From the NCBI RefSeq assembly GCF_900106835.1, contig NZ_FNNR01000008.1:182138-246137 (forward strand): 64,000 nt of DNA, written 5' to 3'. The stretch is from Arthrobacter sp. cf158 (GTDB taxonomy: Bacteria; Actinomycetota; Actinomycetes; Actinomycetales; Micrococcaceae). Shown here piece by piece: positions 17,050 through 24,442 of this stretch; position 1 is the first letter of the stretch, and the number at the start of each line of letters is the position of its first letter. The translations under genes were made by a program, and so were the position numbers. A model generated the notes under the pieces. The model saw nothing but the letters and a program-made list of their open reading frames with translations, searched no databases and had not been told where the DNA came from.

Positions 17050-17757
17050 CTAGCCTCCTGAGCTTCCGCCGCTTTTGGAACTGCTGCCGAAGCCGCCGCG
17101 GCTGACCGTGCCGCCCTTGGTGCTGTACCCCGTGGCCGTCTTGGCCCCGGTGGGTACGGTCTTGGTGAAGCTCGGGTAGGAACTGCGGTTCTGCCCCACG
17201 GCGGGAACGCTGGCTCCCCGGGAGTAGAAGTACCAGGCATAAATGGCCGAGCTCCGGCCGGCAGAGCTGCTGTTGTTGCACTCGTTGTCATCAACGCGCT
17301 CGCCGGTTTCCTCATTGAAGCAGACCTGCGCGTAGTCGGCTTCCTGCTCATTGCTGGCAACGATCGCGGTGATGGTTCCGGCCAGGAGGGCGGTCACACC
17401 CAAGCCCACAACCACGGTTCGGCGTTGGGAGCGTTTCTTCTTTTTCGCTGCCTCAGCTGCCCCTCGCTCGCGTTCCTTGGCGAAGGGGTCAATGACAGGG
17501 AGGGGCTGGCCAGGCTCTGATGCTCCTGCCTGGCCCTGGGATGCTGCAGCCGGCGCTGGACGCTTCTTGCCCTTGCCCGTACTCTTTTCCTGCTCCGGGC
17601 CGCCCTCAACAGGGGTGAACAGCTCGGGGTGGAGTTCAGGCTTGGGCACTTGCCAAGGTGGGGGTTTGGGCGGATTGTTGCCCGCTCCGAACTCGCTGTT
17701 GTTGTCCCTGCTGCCGCCGTTGTTGCCGGCTGCGTCAGGGCTGTCTTTCGGGCCCAT
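17050..17757 (-). CDS. ygiB: YgiB-like (DUF1190-related) membrane-anchored protein
   Basis: A 235-residue protein with a long polar Pro/Lys-rich N-terminal region (1-120), one transmembrane segment (about 123-142, TVVVGLGVTALLAGTITAIVA) and an exported C-terminal part with two cysteines (AQVCFNEETGERVDDNEC). It ends in a Ser/Gly-rich tail containing VSRGGFGSSSKSGGSS, which closely resembles the VTRGGFGES...SMGG tail of E. coli YgiB, whose gene precedes ygiC as here. E. coli YgiB is a lipoprotein, whereas this protein uses a TM anchor. The ATG at 17757 has GGGGG eight bases upstream. Function is unknown; gene order supports a shared role with YgiC. Confidence 0.75.
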   Translation of the reverse strand: MGPKDSPDAAGNNGGSRDNNSEFGAGNNPPKPPPWQVPKPELHPELFTPVEGGPEQEKSTGKGKKRPAPAAASQGQAGASEPGQPLPVIDPFAKERERGAAEAAKKKKRSQRRTVVVGLGVTALLAGTITAIVASNEQEADYAQVCFNEETGERVDDNECNNSSSAGRSSAIYAWYFYSRGASVPAVGQNRSSYPSFTKTVPTGAKTATGYSTKGGTVSRGGFGSSSKSGGSSGG

Positions 17758-17909
17758 GAATATCCCCCTGGATAGACCGTTGAAGTGTCCGGCGCCACGC
17801 CGGACCAGAATGCTCAGAGCAAGCCTAGTCCTTGCACGCAGCTCCGGCACGGGTGACGGACGGAAATGGGGAGAACTGCCCACGCGGCCAACCATGTAAG
17901 GATGGAGCC

Positions 17910-19457
17910 ATGGCGGTACCTGAGGCACAAAGCAACGGCGACGACGGCGTGCTGCTGCGGCTGCCGGCGGTACGCGGCATAGGCAAAGGCCGGGTGATCA
18001 CGGGCCTGGTGTTGGCACTTTTGCTGCCGCCCGCCGTCGAGCTCCTGGTCACCGTGTTCAATTTCCGTAACTTCGCCATGATCATGTTGCTGCAACTGGC
18101 AGTAGCCGTTGCCGTGGCCGCGATCGGCGGATTGTGGCCGGCTGTAGTTGCGGCGGTGCTGGGCAGTTTCCTCCTGAATTACTTCTCGGCCGATCCTGTT
18201 GGCTCGCTCTCCATCGCCGATCCCACCACGCTGTTCACGCTGGTGGTCTTCCTGGCCGTGGCCTGTGGCGTGGCGCTCGCGGTGGGCCTTGCCAGCCGGC
18301 GTGCGCAGGAAGCGGCGCGGTCCGGAGCGGAAGCCACCGCGCTCAGCGAACTTGCCCTGCGCATCCTGAGCTCTGATGGCAGCCTGGAAACCTTCCTGGA
18401 GAAGGTTCGCAGCAACCTGGGCATGGAGGCCGTGACTTTGTTGGGTTCATCGGCTCCCGGAGCCCCGGCACATGGAGGATCCGGCATGCAGCCGACGTGG
18501 CAGGTCCTGGCGAGCGCCGGCCCCAATCCGCCGGTGACCCATGCCGCAGCGGACCACGCCGCCGTCGTCGATCCCCATTACACGCTGCTGCTGCGCGGTG
18601 GGCCCTTGTCCCCTCAACGGCAGCGGCTGCTGGCTGCGTTCGGGGCTTTCGTGGTGGCCGTGCGGGAACGCCAGCAGTTGGTGAAGAGCCGGAGGGACAA
18701 TGTCCGGCTGTCCGAGGGCAACAAGATGAGGACCTCCATTCTGCGTGCCGTGTCGCATGACCTGCGGACGCCGTTGGCTGGCATCAAGCTTGCGGTCAGC
18801 AGCCTGCGCCAGGAGGACGTGAATTTTCCGCCGGAGGTGGAGCGGGAACTGTTGGAGACCATCGAGGAGTACGCAGACCGCCTGGACCACCTGGTGGACA
18901 ACCTCCTGGACATGTCCCGGATTACGGCCGATGCTGTCAACCCCTTGCTGACCGGCATTGTCTGGGCCGATGTCCTGCCCCAGGCGCTGAGGGGAGTCCC
19001 ACGGGAGCGCCTCCGCAACGAACTGCCGGCCAACCTTCCCCCTGTCCAGGCCGATTCCGGGATGCTGGAGCGCGTGGTGGCCAACATTGTGGAAAATGCG
19101 GTGAAGTATGCGCCGGACTCTGACGTGGTCCTGACCGCCCGCGCCGGCGCCGGCATTACCTTGGGGGACCGGCCCGCCGGCGAGTTGAGGATTGTGGACC
19201 ACGGCAGGGGAGTGGGCCACCAGGAAGTCCTCACCATGTTCCAGCCATTCCAACGTTTTGGTGATTCGCCGTCGGCTGTTCCCGGGAGTGGAATCGGACC
19301 GGGCGGCATTGCTGCGGGCGGCGGGATTGGCTTGGGACTTGCCGTGGCCAAGGGGTTCAGCGAGGCCATGGGTGGCCGGCTTGCCGCGGAGCCGACGCCG
19401 GGTGGAGGCCTGACCATGGTGGTCACCCTGCCGTTGTGGACCGGTGACGCGCAATGA
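17910..19457 (+). CDS. KdpD-type sensor histidine kinase without the N-terminal KdpD domain
   Basis: A 515-residue membrane histidine kinase. Residues about 25-125 hold the four-helix DUF4118 module of KdpD, followed by a GAF-like region (150-250), the HisKA domain with the phosphoacceptor in RAVSHDLRTPLAGIK, and the HATPase domain with N-box NIVENAVKYAPDS, G1 DHGRGVG and G2 GGGIGLGLAVAKGF. The roughly 400-residue KdpD/Usp region that senses K+ status and c-di-AMP in full-length KdpD is missing. The ATG has AAGGATGGAG just upstream. Its stop overlaps the response-regulator start by four bases. No kdpFABC genes are in the window, so the target is open. Confidence 0.9.
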   Translation: MAVPEAQSNGDDGVLLRLPAVRGIGKGRVITGLVLALLLPPAVELLVTVFNFRNFAMIMLLQLAVAVAVAAIGGLWPAVVAAVLGSFLLNYFSADPVGSLSIADPTTLFTLVVFLAVACGVALAVGLASRRAQEAARSGAEATALSELALRILSSDGSLETFLEKVRSNLGMEAVTLLGSSAPGAPAHGGSGMQPTWQVLASAGPNPPVTHAAADHAAVVDPHYTLLLRGGPLSPQRQRLLAAFGAFVVAVRERQQLVKSRRDNVRLSEGNKMRTSILRAVSHDLRTPLAGIKLAVSSLRQEDVNFPPEVERELLETIEEYADRLDHLVDNLLDMSRITADAVNPLLTGIVWADVLPQALRGVPRERLRNELPANLPPVQADSGMLERVVANIVENAVKYAPDSDVVLTARAGAGITLGDRPAGELRIVDHGRGVGHQEVLTMFQPFQRFGDSPSAVPGSGIGPGGIAAGGGIGLGLAVAKGFSEAMGGRLAAEPTPGGGLTMVVTLPLWTGDAQ

Positions 19458-20128
19458 CGCTGGTACTCATTGTGGAGGACGAAGCCCGGATTGCCCGGGC
19501 AATGCAGGTGACCCTCCAGGCCCACGGTTACCAGGCCCTGTCGGTGGGCACTGGCGCCGATGCCCTCCAGGCTGTGGCCAAGCAGCCCGTGGAGATCGTG
19601 GTCCTGGATCTTGGCCTGCCGGACATGGACGGCGTGGAGATTATTCGTCGGATCCGTGGCTGGAGCAGCATGCCCATCATTGTTTTGTCCGCCCGGCACG
19701 CTTCGGAAGACAAAGTGGAAGCGCTCGACGCCGGTGCGGACGACTACGTGACCAAGCCCTTCGGTCTGGATGAGCTGCTTGCCCGCCTCCGGGTTGCCTC
19801 CCGCCGTGTTGTCACCGAGCACGAGGAACCCACCCTGGCCACCGCGGATTTCATGGTGGATCTTGCGGGCAAGAAAATCGTGAAGGACGGCGCGGAAGTC
19901 CGGTTGACTCCCACTGAGTGGAACATCCTGGAGCTCCTGGTCCGTAACAAGGGCAAGCTGGTGAGCCAGCAACAGATTCTTACCCAGGTCTGGGGGCAGG
20001 CCTACGCCAAGGAAACCCAGTACCTGCGTGTGTACATTGCCCAGCTGCGGCGCAAACTGGAGCGTGATCCGGCCGAGCCGCGCCACCTGCACACAGAAGC
20101 GGGCATGGGCTACCGCTTTGATCCGTGA
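19454..20128 (+). CDS. KdpE-type OmpR-family response regulator
   Basis: A 224-residue response regulator. The receiver domain (1-118) has the acidic pocket EDE at 8-10, the phosphoacceptor Asp in VVLDLGLPDMDG near residue 52, the switch Ser in VLSARH and the Lys in VTKPFG. The C-terminal winged helix (about 128-224) has LTPTEWNILELLVRNKGKLVSQQQILTQVWG and YLRVYIAQLRRKLE, matching KdpE. It is translationally coupled to the sensor kinase (ATGA overlap) and should be phosphorylated by it. The absence of kdpFABC nearby means potassium control is a family-based inference. Confidence 0.93.
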   Translation: MTLVLIVEDEARIARAMQVTLQAHGYQALSVGTGADALQAVAKQPVEIVVLDLGLPDMDGVEIIRRIRGWSSMPIIVLSARHASEDKVEALDAGADDYVTKPFGLDELLARLRVASRRVVTEHEEPTLATADFMVDLAGKKIVKDGAEVRLTPTEWNILELLVRNKGKLVSQQQILTQVWGQAYAKETQYLRVYIAQLRRKLERDPAEPRHLHTEAGMGYRFDP

Positions 20129-20183
20129 TCCGGGTTTCCTGTTTCCTGTCTCCCGGATTCGTGGGCTGGGCCGCCGGAATCCG

Positions 20184-20189
20184 TAGACT
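20184..20189 (+). promoter_or_regulatory. -10 box of the MOSC gene
   Basis: TAGACT, six bases before the ATG at 20196; this spacing makes the ATG, rather than the GTG at 20190, the likely 5' end of the mRNA. Confidence 0.6.
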
Positions 20190-20195
20190 GTGACC

Positions 20196-20852
20196 ATGAA
20201 CACCGCATCCCTTCTTGCCGTCTGCCGTGTCCACCAGCTGCTTCCGGACCCCCTTGGAGGCGTGGGCGTCACCGCCATCGACAAACGTCCCGTCGAGGGA
20301 CCGGTCAAAGTCCACAAGTTGGGCATCCACGGAGATGTGCAGGCCAGCCGTGTGCACCATGGCGGGGAAGACCAGGCCGTCTACGCCTATTCGCAGCCCG
20401 ACGCCGATTACTGGTCAGCTGAGTTGCAGCGGGACCTTCCAGCCGGCATCTTCGGGGAGAACCTGCGCGTGGCAGGCATTGAAACCACCGGGGCAGTCAT
20501 CGGCGAACGGTGGAAGATCGGTTTGGACGTGGAGCTGGAGGTGACATCCCCCCGGACCCCCTGCGCCACCTTCCAGCGTGTGCTGGGGGAGCCCACGTGG
20601 GTCAAGAGATTCTCCGAGGCCGGGAGGGTGGGTACCTACCTTCGGGTGATCAAGGCGGGCAGCATCTCCGCCGGCGACCACATCCACCGCACCTTCATCC
20701 CCAAACATGGCATCACCGTGGGGCAGTGGTTCAGTGAGCCCACCACGGACATGGTCCATATCCTGCTCGATGCCGAAGCTGACGGGGAGATCCGCCTGCA
20801 GGATGACTACCGTCCTGAATTTGAGAAAGTCCTGCGGAGGAGCGGACTCTAG
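20196..20852 (+). CDS. MOSC domain-containing protein (YiiM-like)
   Basis: A 218-residue MOSC-domain protein, a family related to the molybdenum-cofactor sulfurase C-terminus that handles cofactor-bound metal or sulfur and can act in N-hydroxylated compound reduction (YiiM). Seen: KLGIHGDVQASRVHHGGEDQAVYAY, FGENLRVAGIETTGAVIGERWKIG, and the region TSPRTPCATFQRVLG containing the conserved Cys proposed to bind the cofactor. The domain fills residues 20-160 and a YiiM-like C-terminal extension follows. It stands alone between kdpE and the helicase leader. An in-frame GTG two codons earlier is possible. Confidence 0.88.
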   Translation: MNTASLLAVCRVHQLLPDPLGGVGVTAIDKRPVEGPVKVHKLGIHGDVQASRVHHGGEDQAVYAYSQPDADYWSAELQRDLPAGIFGENLRVAGIETTGAVIGERWKIGLDVELEVTSPRTPCATFQRVLGEPTWVKRFSEAGRVGTYLRVIKAGSISAGDHIHRTFIPKHGITVGQWFSEPTTDMVHILLDAEADGEIRLQDDYRPEFEKVLRRSGL

Positions 20853-21232
20853 CAGCTTCGAGGCCGGGTGTGAACAAGCTCACCCGGCTACCCGGGGGTC
20901 TTAACTCGCGGCGGGGGTGCTACGTGCCCTACACTTGAAATATCCCCCACTCCGGAAATCCCTTTCTCCTGCCCAATTCTTGAGGCAGGACTGGTAAGTG
21001 TTGGGGCCCGCAATTGTGTGCGGGCATTTTCATAGGGAGAGCCGGCTAAAGAAAACGCTGTACAGACTGCTGGGATAGCAGCCAAGAGATGCAGCGGGAA
21101 GTCCTGCCATGGGATTGCGATAGCGCCGGACTTCTTGCGGGAGCAGGGCACTTTGCCTGCCTCCGCGACGAGTACTGCGGCCAAGCCCAACCGGGCCGCG
21201 CCGACTGCCCTATGGATGAGGAATTTCCCCCT
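20853..21232 (+). other. 380-base gap: structured leader of the RNA helicase gene
   Basis: No convincing gene is present. A TACACT at 20930-20935 could be a -10 box, giving a leader of about 290 bases. Foldable elements follow: TCCTGCC/GGCAGGA (20967-20973 and 20984-20990), GCCCGCA/TGCGGGC (21006-21012 and 21019-21025) followed by ATTTTCAT like an intrinsic terminator, CTGCT/AGCAG (21067-21081) and GAAGTCC/GGACTTC (21098-21104 and 21128-21134). The second hairpin could instead end the MOSC transcript. Confidence 0.5.
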
Positions 21233-23389
21233 ATGACCGAAAATCTCAACGAAAACTTCGACGCCCAGACCGCTGAGTCCGCTGTAGCAGCCGAGACCAC
21301 GGCACCCGCCGAAGCTGAAGCACCGGTTGCTGCCGTTGCCCCCGTCGAGAACGCTGCAGCCGAGTCTGCAGCCCCCGCCTTCACCGAAGCTCCTGCCCCC
21401 AAGGCAGAAGAAGAGGAAGAAGAAGGCGTCCGCTTCGTCGATCTTGGTATCGATGGCCGTGTTCTGGCCGCTTTGCAGGATGTCGGCTACGAAAAGCCGT
21501 CACCCATCCAGGCAGCCACCATCCCGCTGCTCCTTGAAGGCCGCGACGTCGTCGGCCTGGCCCAGACCGGTACCGGCAAGACCGCAGCTTTCGCTGTTCC
21601 GGCCCTCTCCCGCCTGGCCGAGCTCCACGACCTCAACGGTCCGTCACGCAAGACCCAGGCACTGGTCCTGGCCCCGACGCGTGAACTTGCCCTCCAGGTT
21701 GCCGAGGCTTTCACCTCTTACGCCAAGCACATTGACGACTTCACCGTTCTCCCGGTTTACGGTGGCTCGGCATACGGCCCGCAGCTGGCCGGACTGCGCC
21801 GCGGTGCGCAGGTTGTTGTCGGTACCCCGGGCCGTGTGATCGACCACATCGCCAAGGGTTCACTGGACCTTTCCGAGCTCCAGTACCTGGTACTTGACGA
21901 AGCTGACGAGATGCTGCGCATGGGCTTTGCCGATGACGTGGAGCAGATTTTCCAGCAGACCCCCGAAACCCGCCAGGTTGCGCTGTTCTCCGCCACCATG
22001 CCGGGCCAGATCCGCCGCATGTCCAAGCAGTACCTGAACAACCCTGCTGAAATCTCGGTGAAGTCCAAGACCACCACCGGTGCCAACACCAAGCAGCGTT
22101 ACCTTCAGGTCATGGGCCCGCACAAGCTGGACGCCCTGACCCGCATCCTCGAGGTGGAAGAGTTCGACGGCGTTATTGCCTTCGTGCGCACCAAGATGGC
22201 TACCGAGGACCTCGCCGACAAGCTGAAGTCCCGCGGTTTCCAGGCTGCCGCCATCAACGGCGACATCCCGCAGCAGCAGCGCGAGCGCACTGTTGACGCG
22301 CTGAAGGAAGGCCGCATCGATATCCTCGTGGCCACCGACGTCGCTGCCCGTGGTCTTGACGTTGAGCGCATCAGCCACGTCATCAACTACGACATCCCGC
22401 ACGACACCGAGTCCTACGTGCACCGCATCGGCCGCACCGGCCGTGCAGGACGTTCCGGTGACGCCATCCTGTTCATGACGCCGCGCGAGAAGTACCTGCT
22501 GCGTTCCATCGAGAAGGCAACCCGCCAGCCGGTGGAGCAGATGCACCTTCCCACCGCAGAAACCGTCAACACGCTGCGCCTGGGCAAGTTCGCCGAGCGC
22601 ATCACTGAGACCCTGGCGTCCGAGGATGTTGCAGCATTCCGCGATCTCATCTCCTCCTACGAGGAAGAGCACAACGTTCCGGCTTCCGAGATCGCAGCAG
22701 CCTTGGCCGTCATGGCGCAGGGTGGTCAGCCCCTGCTGGTCAAGGAACTGCCTGCAGCTCCTGAGTACCAGAAGCGTGAGCGCTCCAAGGATGGCTTCGG
22801 TTCCCGTGGCCCCACCCGTGCACTCACCGAGGGCAACGCTACCTACCGGATCGCCGTCGGACGCCGTCAGCGCGTCATGCCGGGCTCCATCGTTGGCGCC
22901 ATTGCCAACGAAGGTGGCATTTCCTCCGCACAGATCGGTGGCATCGACATCCGCTCGGACCACTCCCTGGTGGAGCTCCCGGCAGACCTGAGCCCCGAGC
23001 AGCTGCGCGCACTGTCCCGCACCCGCATCGGTGGCGAGCTGATCCACCTTGAGCTGGACAACGGCCGCAAGCCGAACAGCGACCGTGGCGGTTACCAGGG
23101 CGGTGGACGCGGTGGCTATGGTGACCGCGAGAACCGCGGCGGCGGCAACTTCAAGGGCAACGGTGGCTTCAAGAAGGACTTCCGTAAGTCCGACGGCGAG
23201 CGTACCTCCGCTGACCGTGGTGGCCGCTCCTACAGCGACCGTTCCGAGCGCACCGCAGGCAGCTACGGCGACCGCGACCGCGGCCAGGCCAGCGGCTCAC
23301 GCTTCGGTGGTCACGGTGACGGAGCCCGCAAGCCCCGTACCGGCGGTGAAGGCAGCAACCGCGACTTCAACCGCAAGGGCAAGTGGTAA
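21233..23389 (+). CDS. DEAD-box ATP-dependent RNA helicase (DeaD/CsdA type)
   Basis: A 718-residue RNA helicase that unwinds RNA duplexes in ribosome assembly, mRNA decay or cold adaptation. Order: acidic Ala/Glu-rich N-terminus (1-65), Q motif in KPSPIQAATIP, Walker A AQTGTGKTAAF, PTRELALQV, DEADEMLRMGF, SATMP, then the second RecA domain with ARGLDVERISHVINYDIP and HRIGRTGRAGR, a DbpA-like RNA-binding domain (YRIAVGRRQRVMPGSIVGAIANE...), and an Arg/Gly-rich tail (DRGGYQGGGRGG). The ATG at 21233 was chosen because the conserved protein begins MTENLNENF; an in-frame ATG at 21212 with no better ribosome site is an alternative. The long structured leader suggests post-transcriptional control. 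Confidence 0.95.
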   Translation: MTENLNENFDAQTAESAVAAETTAPAEAEAPVAAVAPVENAAAESAAPAFTEAPAPKAEEEEEEGVRFVDLGIDGRVLAALQDVGYEKPSPIQAATIPLLLEGRDVVGLAQTGTGKTAAFAVPALSRLAELHDLNGPSRKTQALVLAPTRELALQVAEAFTSYAKHIDDFTVLPVYGGSAYGPQLAGLRRGAQVVVGTPGRVIDHIAKGSLDLSELQYLVLDEADEMLRMGFADDVEQIFQQTPETRQVALFSATMPGQIRRMSKQYLNNPAEISVKSKTTTGANTKQRYLQVMGPHKLDALTRILEVEEFDGVIAFVRTKMATEDLADKLKSRGFQAAAINGDIPQQQRERTVDALKEGRIDILVATDVAARGLDVERISHVINYDIPHDTESYVHRIGRTGRAGRSGDAILFMTPREKYLLRSIEKATRQPVEQMHLPTAETVNTLRLGKFAERITETLASEDVAAFRDLISSYEEEHNVPASEIAAALAVMAQGGQPLLVKELPAAPEYQKRERSKDGFGSRGPTRALTEGNATYRIAVGRRQRVMPGSIVGAIANEGGISSAQIGGIDIRSDHSLVELPADLSPEQLRALSRTRIGGELIHLELDNGRKPNSDRGGYQGGGRGGYGDRENRGGGNFKGNGGFKKDFRKSDGERTSADRGGRSYSDRSERTAGSYGDRDRGQASGSRFGGHGDGARKPRTGGEGSNRDFNRKGKW

Positions 23390-23421
23390 ACACCTGCGGG
23401 TGGTAAAAACCCAGTAATTCC

Positions 23422-23460
23422 CCTCAGGGGCCGGCTTTCCAGCCGGCCCCTGAGGCGTTT
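23422..23460 (+). terminator. Intrinsic terminator of the helicase gene
   Basis: A perfect 15-bp stem (23422-23436 with 23441-23455, loop TTCC) followed by CGTTT. It lies 33 bases after the helicase stop and is the strongest hairpin in this gap. Confidence 0.85.
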
Positions 23461-23539
23461 AACGGGGTTACATGCGCCCGCGCCCCGCCGTACCATCAAG
23501 GTGCCGGCCGACTGGCCGCAGAACACAGGAGGGTGCTCC

Positions 23540-24040
23540 ATGGGATTGCTGGACAACGTGAGGAAGAACCTGGGATTCGGCGCCAAAGACCACGGTGAAA
23601 AGGATCACACGGAGCATGCCGCTCCCGGGACCACGCCGGAGGACCAGACAGCCGTGAGCCAGGCCGCAGAGGATGCCGCCGTCGTCGGGGTTTCCGCGGC
23701 TGACAAGTCCGCGGCAGAGGCGGCTGCAGCCGAGGCGGCCCAGCAGCAGGCCGCTGCGGATGCGGCAGCGGTGCAGGAGGCCGCTCAGGAGGGCTTGGAA
23801 CCCGACGCCCCGGAGATTCAGCCGCAAGCGCAGGAGGCGGCCTCTGAGGCCGCTGCAGGGGCGGGGCAGCCCGGGCCGGTGGCGCCGCGGGTCACGGAGG
23901 TTGTGGTGGAACAGGGGGACACCATGAGTGGCATTGCTGCCCAGTTCGGTGTGGACCTTGGTGCGTTGATAGCCACCAACGCCGATACCGTCCCCAACCC
24001 GGACCTGATCTACCCGGGACAGGTGCTTCGCCTGCCCTGA
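23540..24040 (+). CDS. LysM domain-containing protein
   Basis: A 166-residue protein whose C-terminal 50 residues are a LysM domain (VVVEQGDTMSGIAAQFGVDLGALIATNADTVPNPDLIYPGQVLRLP), a module that binds peptidoglycan. The rest is an Ala/Glu/Gln-rich, probably helical or disordered region. No signal peptide or TM segment is evident, as in the cytoplasmic BON/LysM (YgaU-like) proteins, so location is uncertain. The ATG has AGGAGGG at 23528-23534. The gene is monocistronic, between the helicase terminator and its own hairpin at 24075-24113. Confidence 0.85.
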   Translation: MGLLDNVRKNLGFGAKDHGEKDHTEHAAPGTTPEDQTAVSQAAEDAAVVGVSAADKSAAEAAAAEAAQQQAAADAAAVQEAAQEGLEPDAPEIQPQAQEAASEAAAGAGQPGPVAPRVTEVVVEQGDTMSGIAAQFGVDLGALIATNADTVPNPDLIYPGQVLRLP

Positions 24041-24074
24041 AGGTGACGGTCTATTGAACCGGATTTGGATCAGG

Positions 24075-24113
24075 AAAACGGCGACTTCGCAAATTGTGTC
24101 GGCGCCGTTTTTC
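24075..24113 (+). terminator. Probable terminator of the LysM gene
   Basis: AAAACGGCG (24075-24083) pairs with CGCCGTTTT (24103-24111), with T residues continuing to 24112, 34 bases after the stop codon. Confidence 0.65.
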
Positions 24114-24130
24114 CGCGTTGTTTCGCCGAT

Positions 24131-24159
24131 TTGTAGCTTCTGAAAACGTCCGGTAGAGT
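24131..24159 (+). promoter_or_regulatory. Promoter of tRNA-Thr
   Basis: TTGTAG (24131-24136) and TAGAGT (24154-24159) with a 17-base spacer; transcription would start about five bases before the tRNA. Confidence 0.65.
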
Positions 24160-24170
24160 ATTTACTCGTT

Positions 24171-24242
24171 GCCCCCCTAGCTCAGTGGTAGAGCGCGTTC
24201 TTGGTAAGAACGAGGTCACCGGATCGATTCCGGTGGGGGGCT
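24171..24242 (+). tRNA. tRNA-Thr(GGT)
   Basis: A full cloverleaf: acceptor GCCCCCC with GGGGGGC, D arm GCTC-AGTGGTA-GAGC, anticodon arm CGTTC-TTGGTAA-GAACG with anticodon GGT (reads ACC and ACU), variable AGGTC, T arm ACCGG-ATCGATT-CCGGT, discriminator T. CCA is not encoded. Position 54 is A rather than T. Confidence 0.95.
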
Positions 24243-24253
24243 CTGAATGAGGG

Positions 24254-24294
24254 CCTGTGTCAAGGCGGTTTTGACCGGCTTGGCACAGGTTTTT
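24254..24294 (+). terminator. Terminator after tRNA-Thr
   Basis: CCTGTGTCAAG (24254-24264) pairs with CTTGGCACAGG (24279-24289) with one G-T pair, followed by five T residues; it separates the two tRNA genes. Confidence 0.85.
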
Positions 24295-24303
24295 CTCATT
24301 CGT

Positions 24304-24377
24304 GGCGGTGTAGCTCAGTTGGTTAGAGCGCACGACTCATAATCGTGAGGTCGGGAGATCGAGCCTCCCCACCGCTA
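24304..24377 (+). tRNA. tRNA-Met(CAT), elongator type
   Basis: Acceptor GGCGGTG pairs with CACCGCT (a G-T pair at 1-72), D arm GCTC-AGTTGGTTA-GAGC, anticodon arm CACGA-CTCATAA-TCGTG with anticodon CAT, T arm GGGAG-ATCGAGC-CTCCC, discriminator A. The body matches elongator Met tRNAs; an Ile2 (lysidine-modified CAT) tRNA is a less likely reading. Initiator features, such as three G-C pairs at the base of the anticodon stem, are absent. Confidence 0.92.
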
Positions 24378-24384
24378 CAGAGCA

Positions 24385-24418
24385 AGACCCCGCAGATATT
24401 GCCTGCGGGGTCTTTTTT
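24385..24418 (+). terminator. Terminator after tRNA-Met
   Basis: AGACCCCGCAG (24385-24395) pairs with CTGCGGGGTCT (24403-24413), followed by a run of T to 24418. A textbook intrinsic terminator. Confidence 0.92.
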
Positions 24419-24430
24419 CGTTCGGTGGGA

Positions 24431-24436
24431 CAGAAT
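24431..24436 (+). promoter_or_regulatory. -10 box of the NAD(P)-binding protein gene
   Basis: CAGAAT, six bases before the ATG at 24443. This argues against the in-frame upstream codon at 24425, which would precede the box. Confidence 0.5.
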
Positions 24437-24442
24437 GGGTCC

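Noticed and set aside
17910..20128. Labelling the two-component pair as kdpD and kdpE with certainty
   Set aside because: The kinase lacks the KdpD N-terminal domain and no kdpFABC genes are seen, so only the family type is stated.
21860..23047. 395-codon open frame on the minus strand opposite the helicase
   Set aside because: It lies wholly within the well-supported DEAD-box helicase gene; the product is Gly/Leu/His-rich with no motif and results from GC-rich codon use in the real frame.
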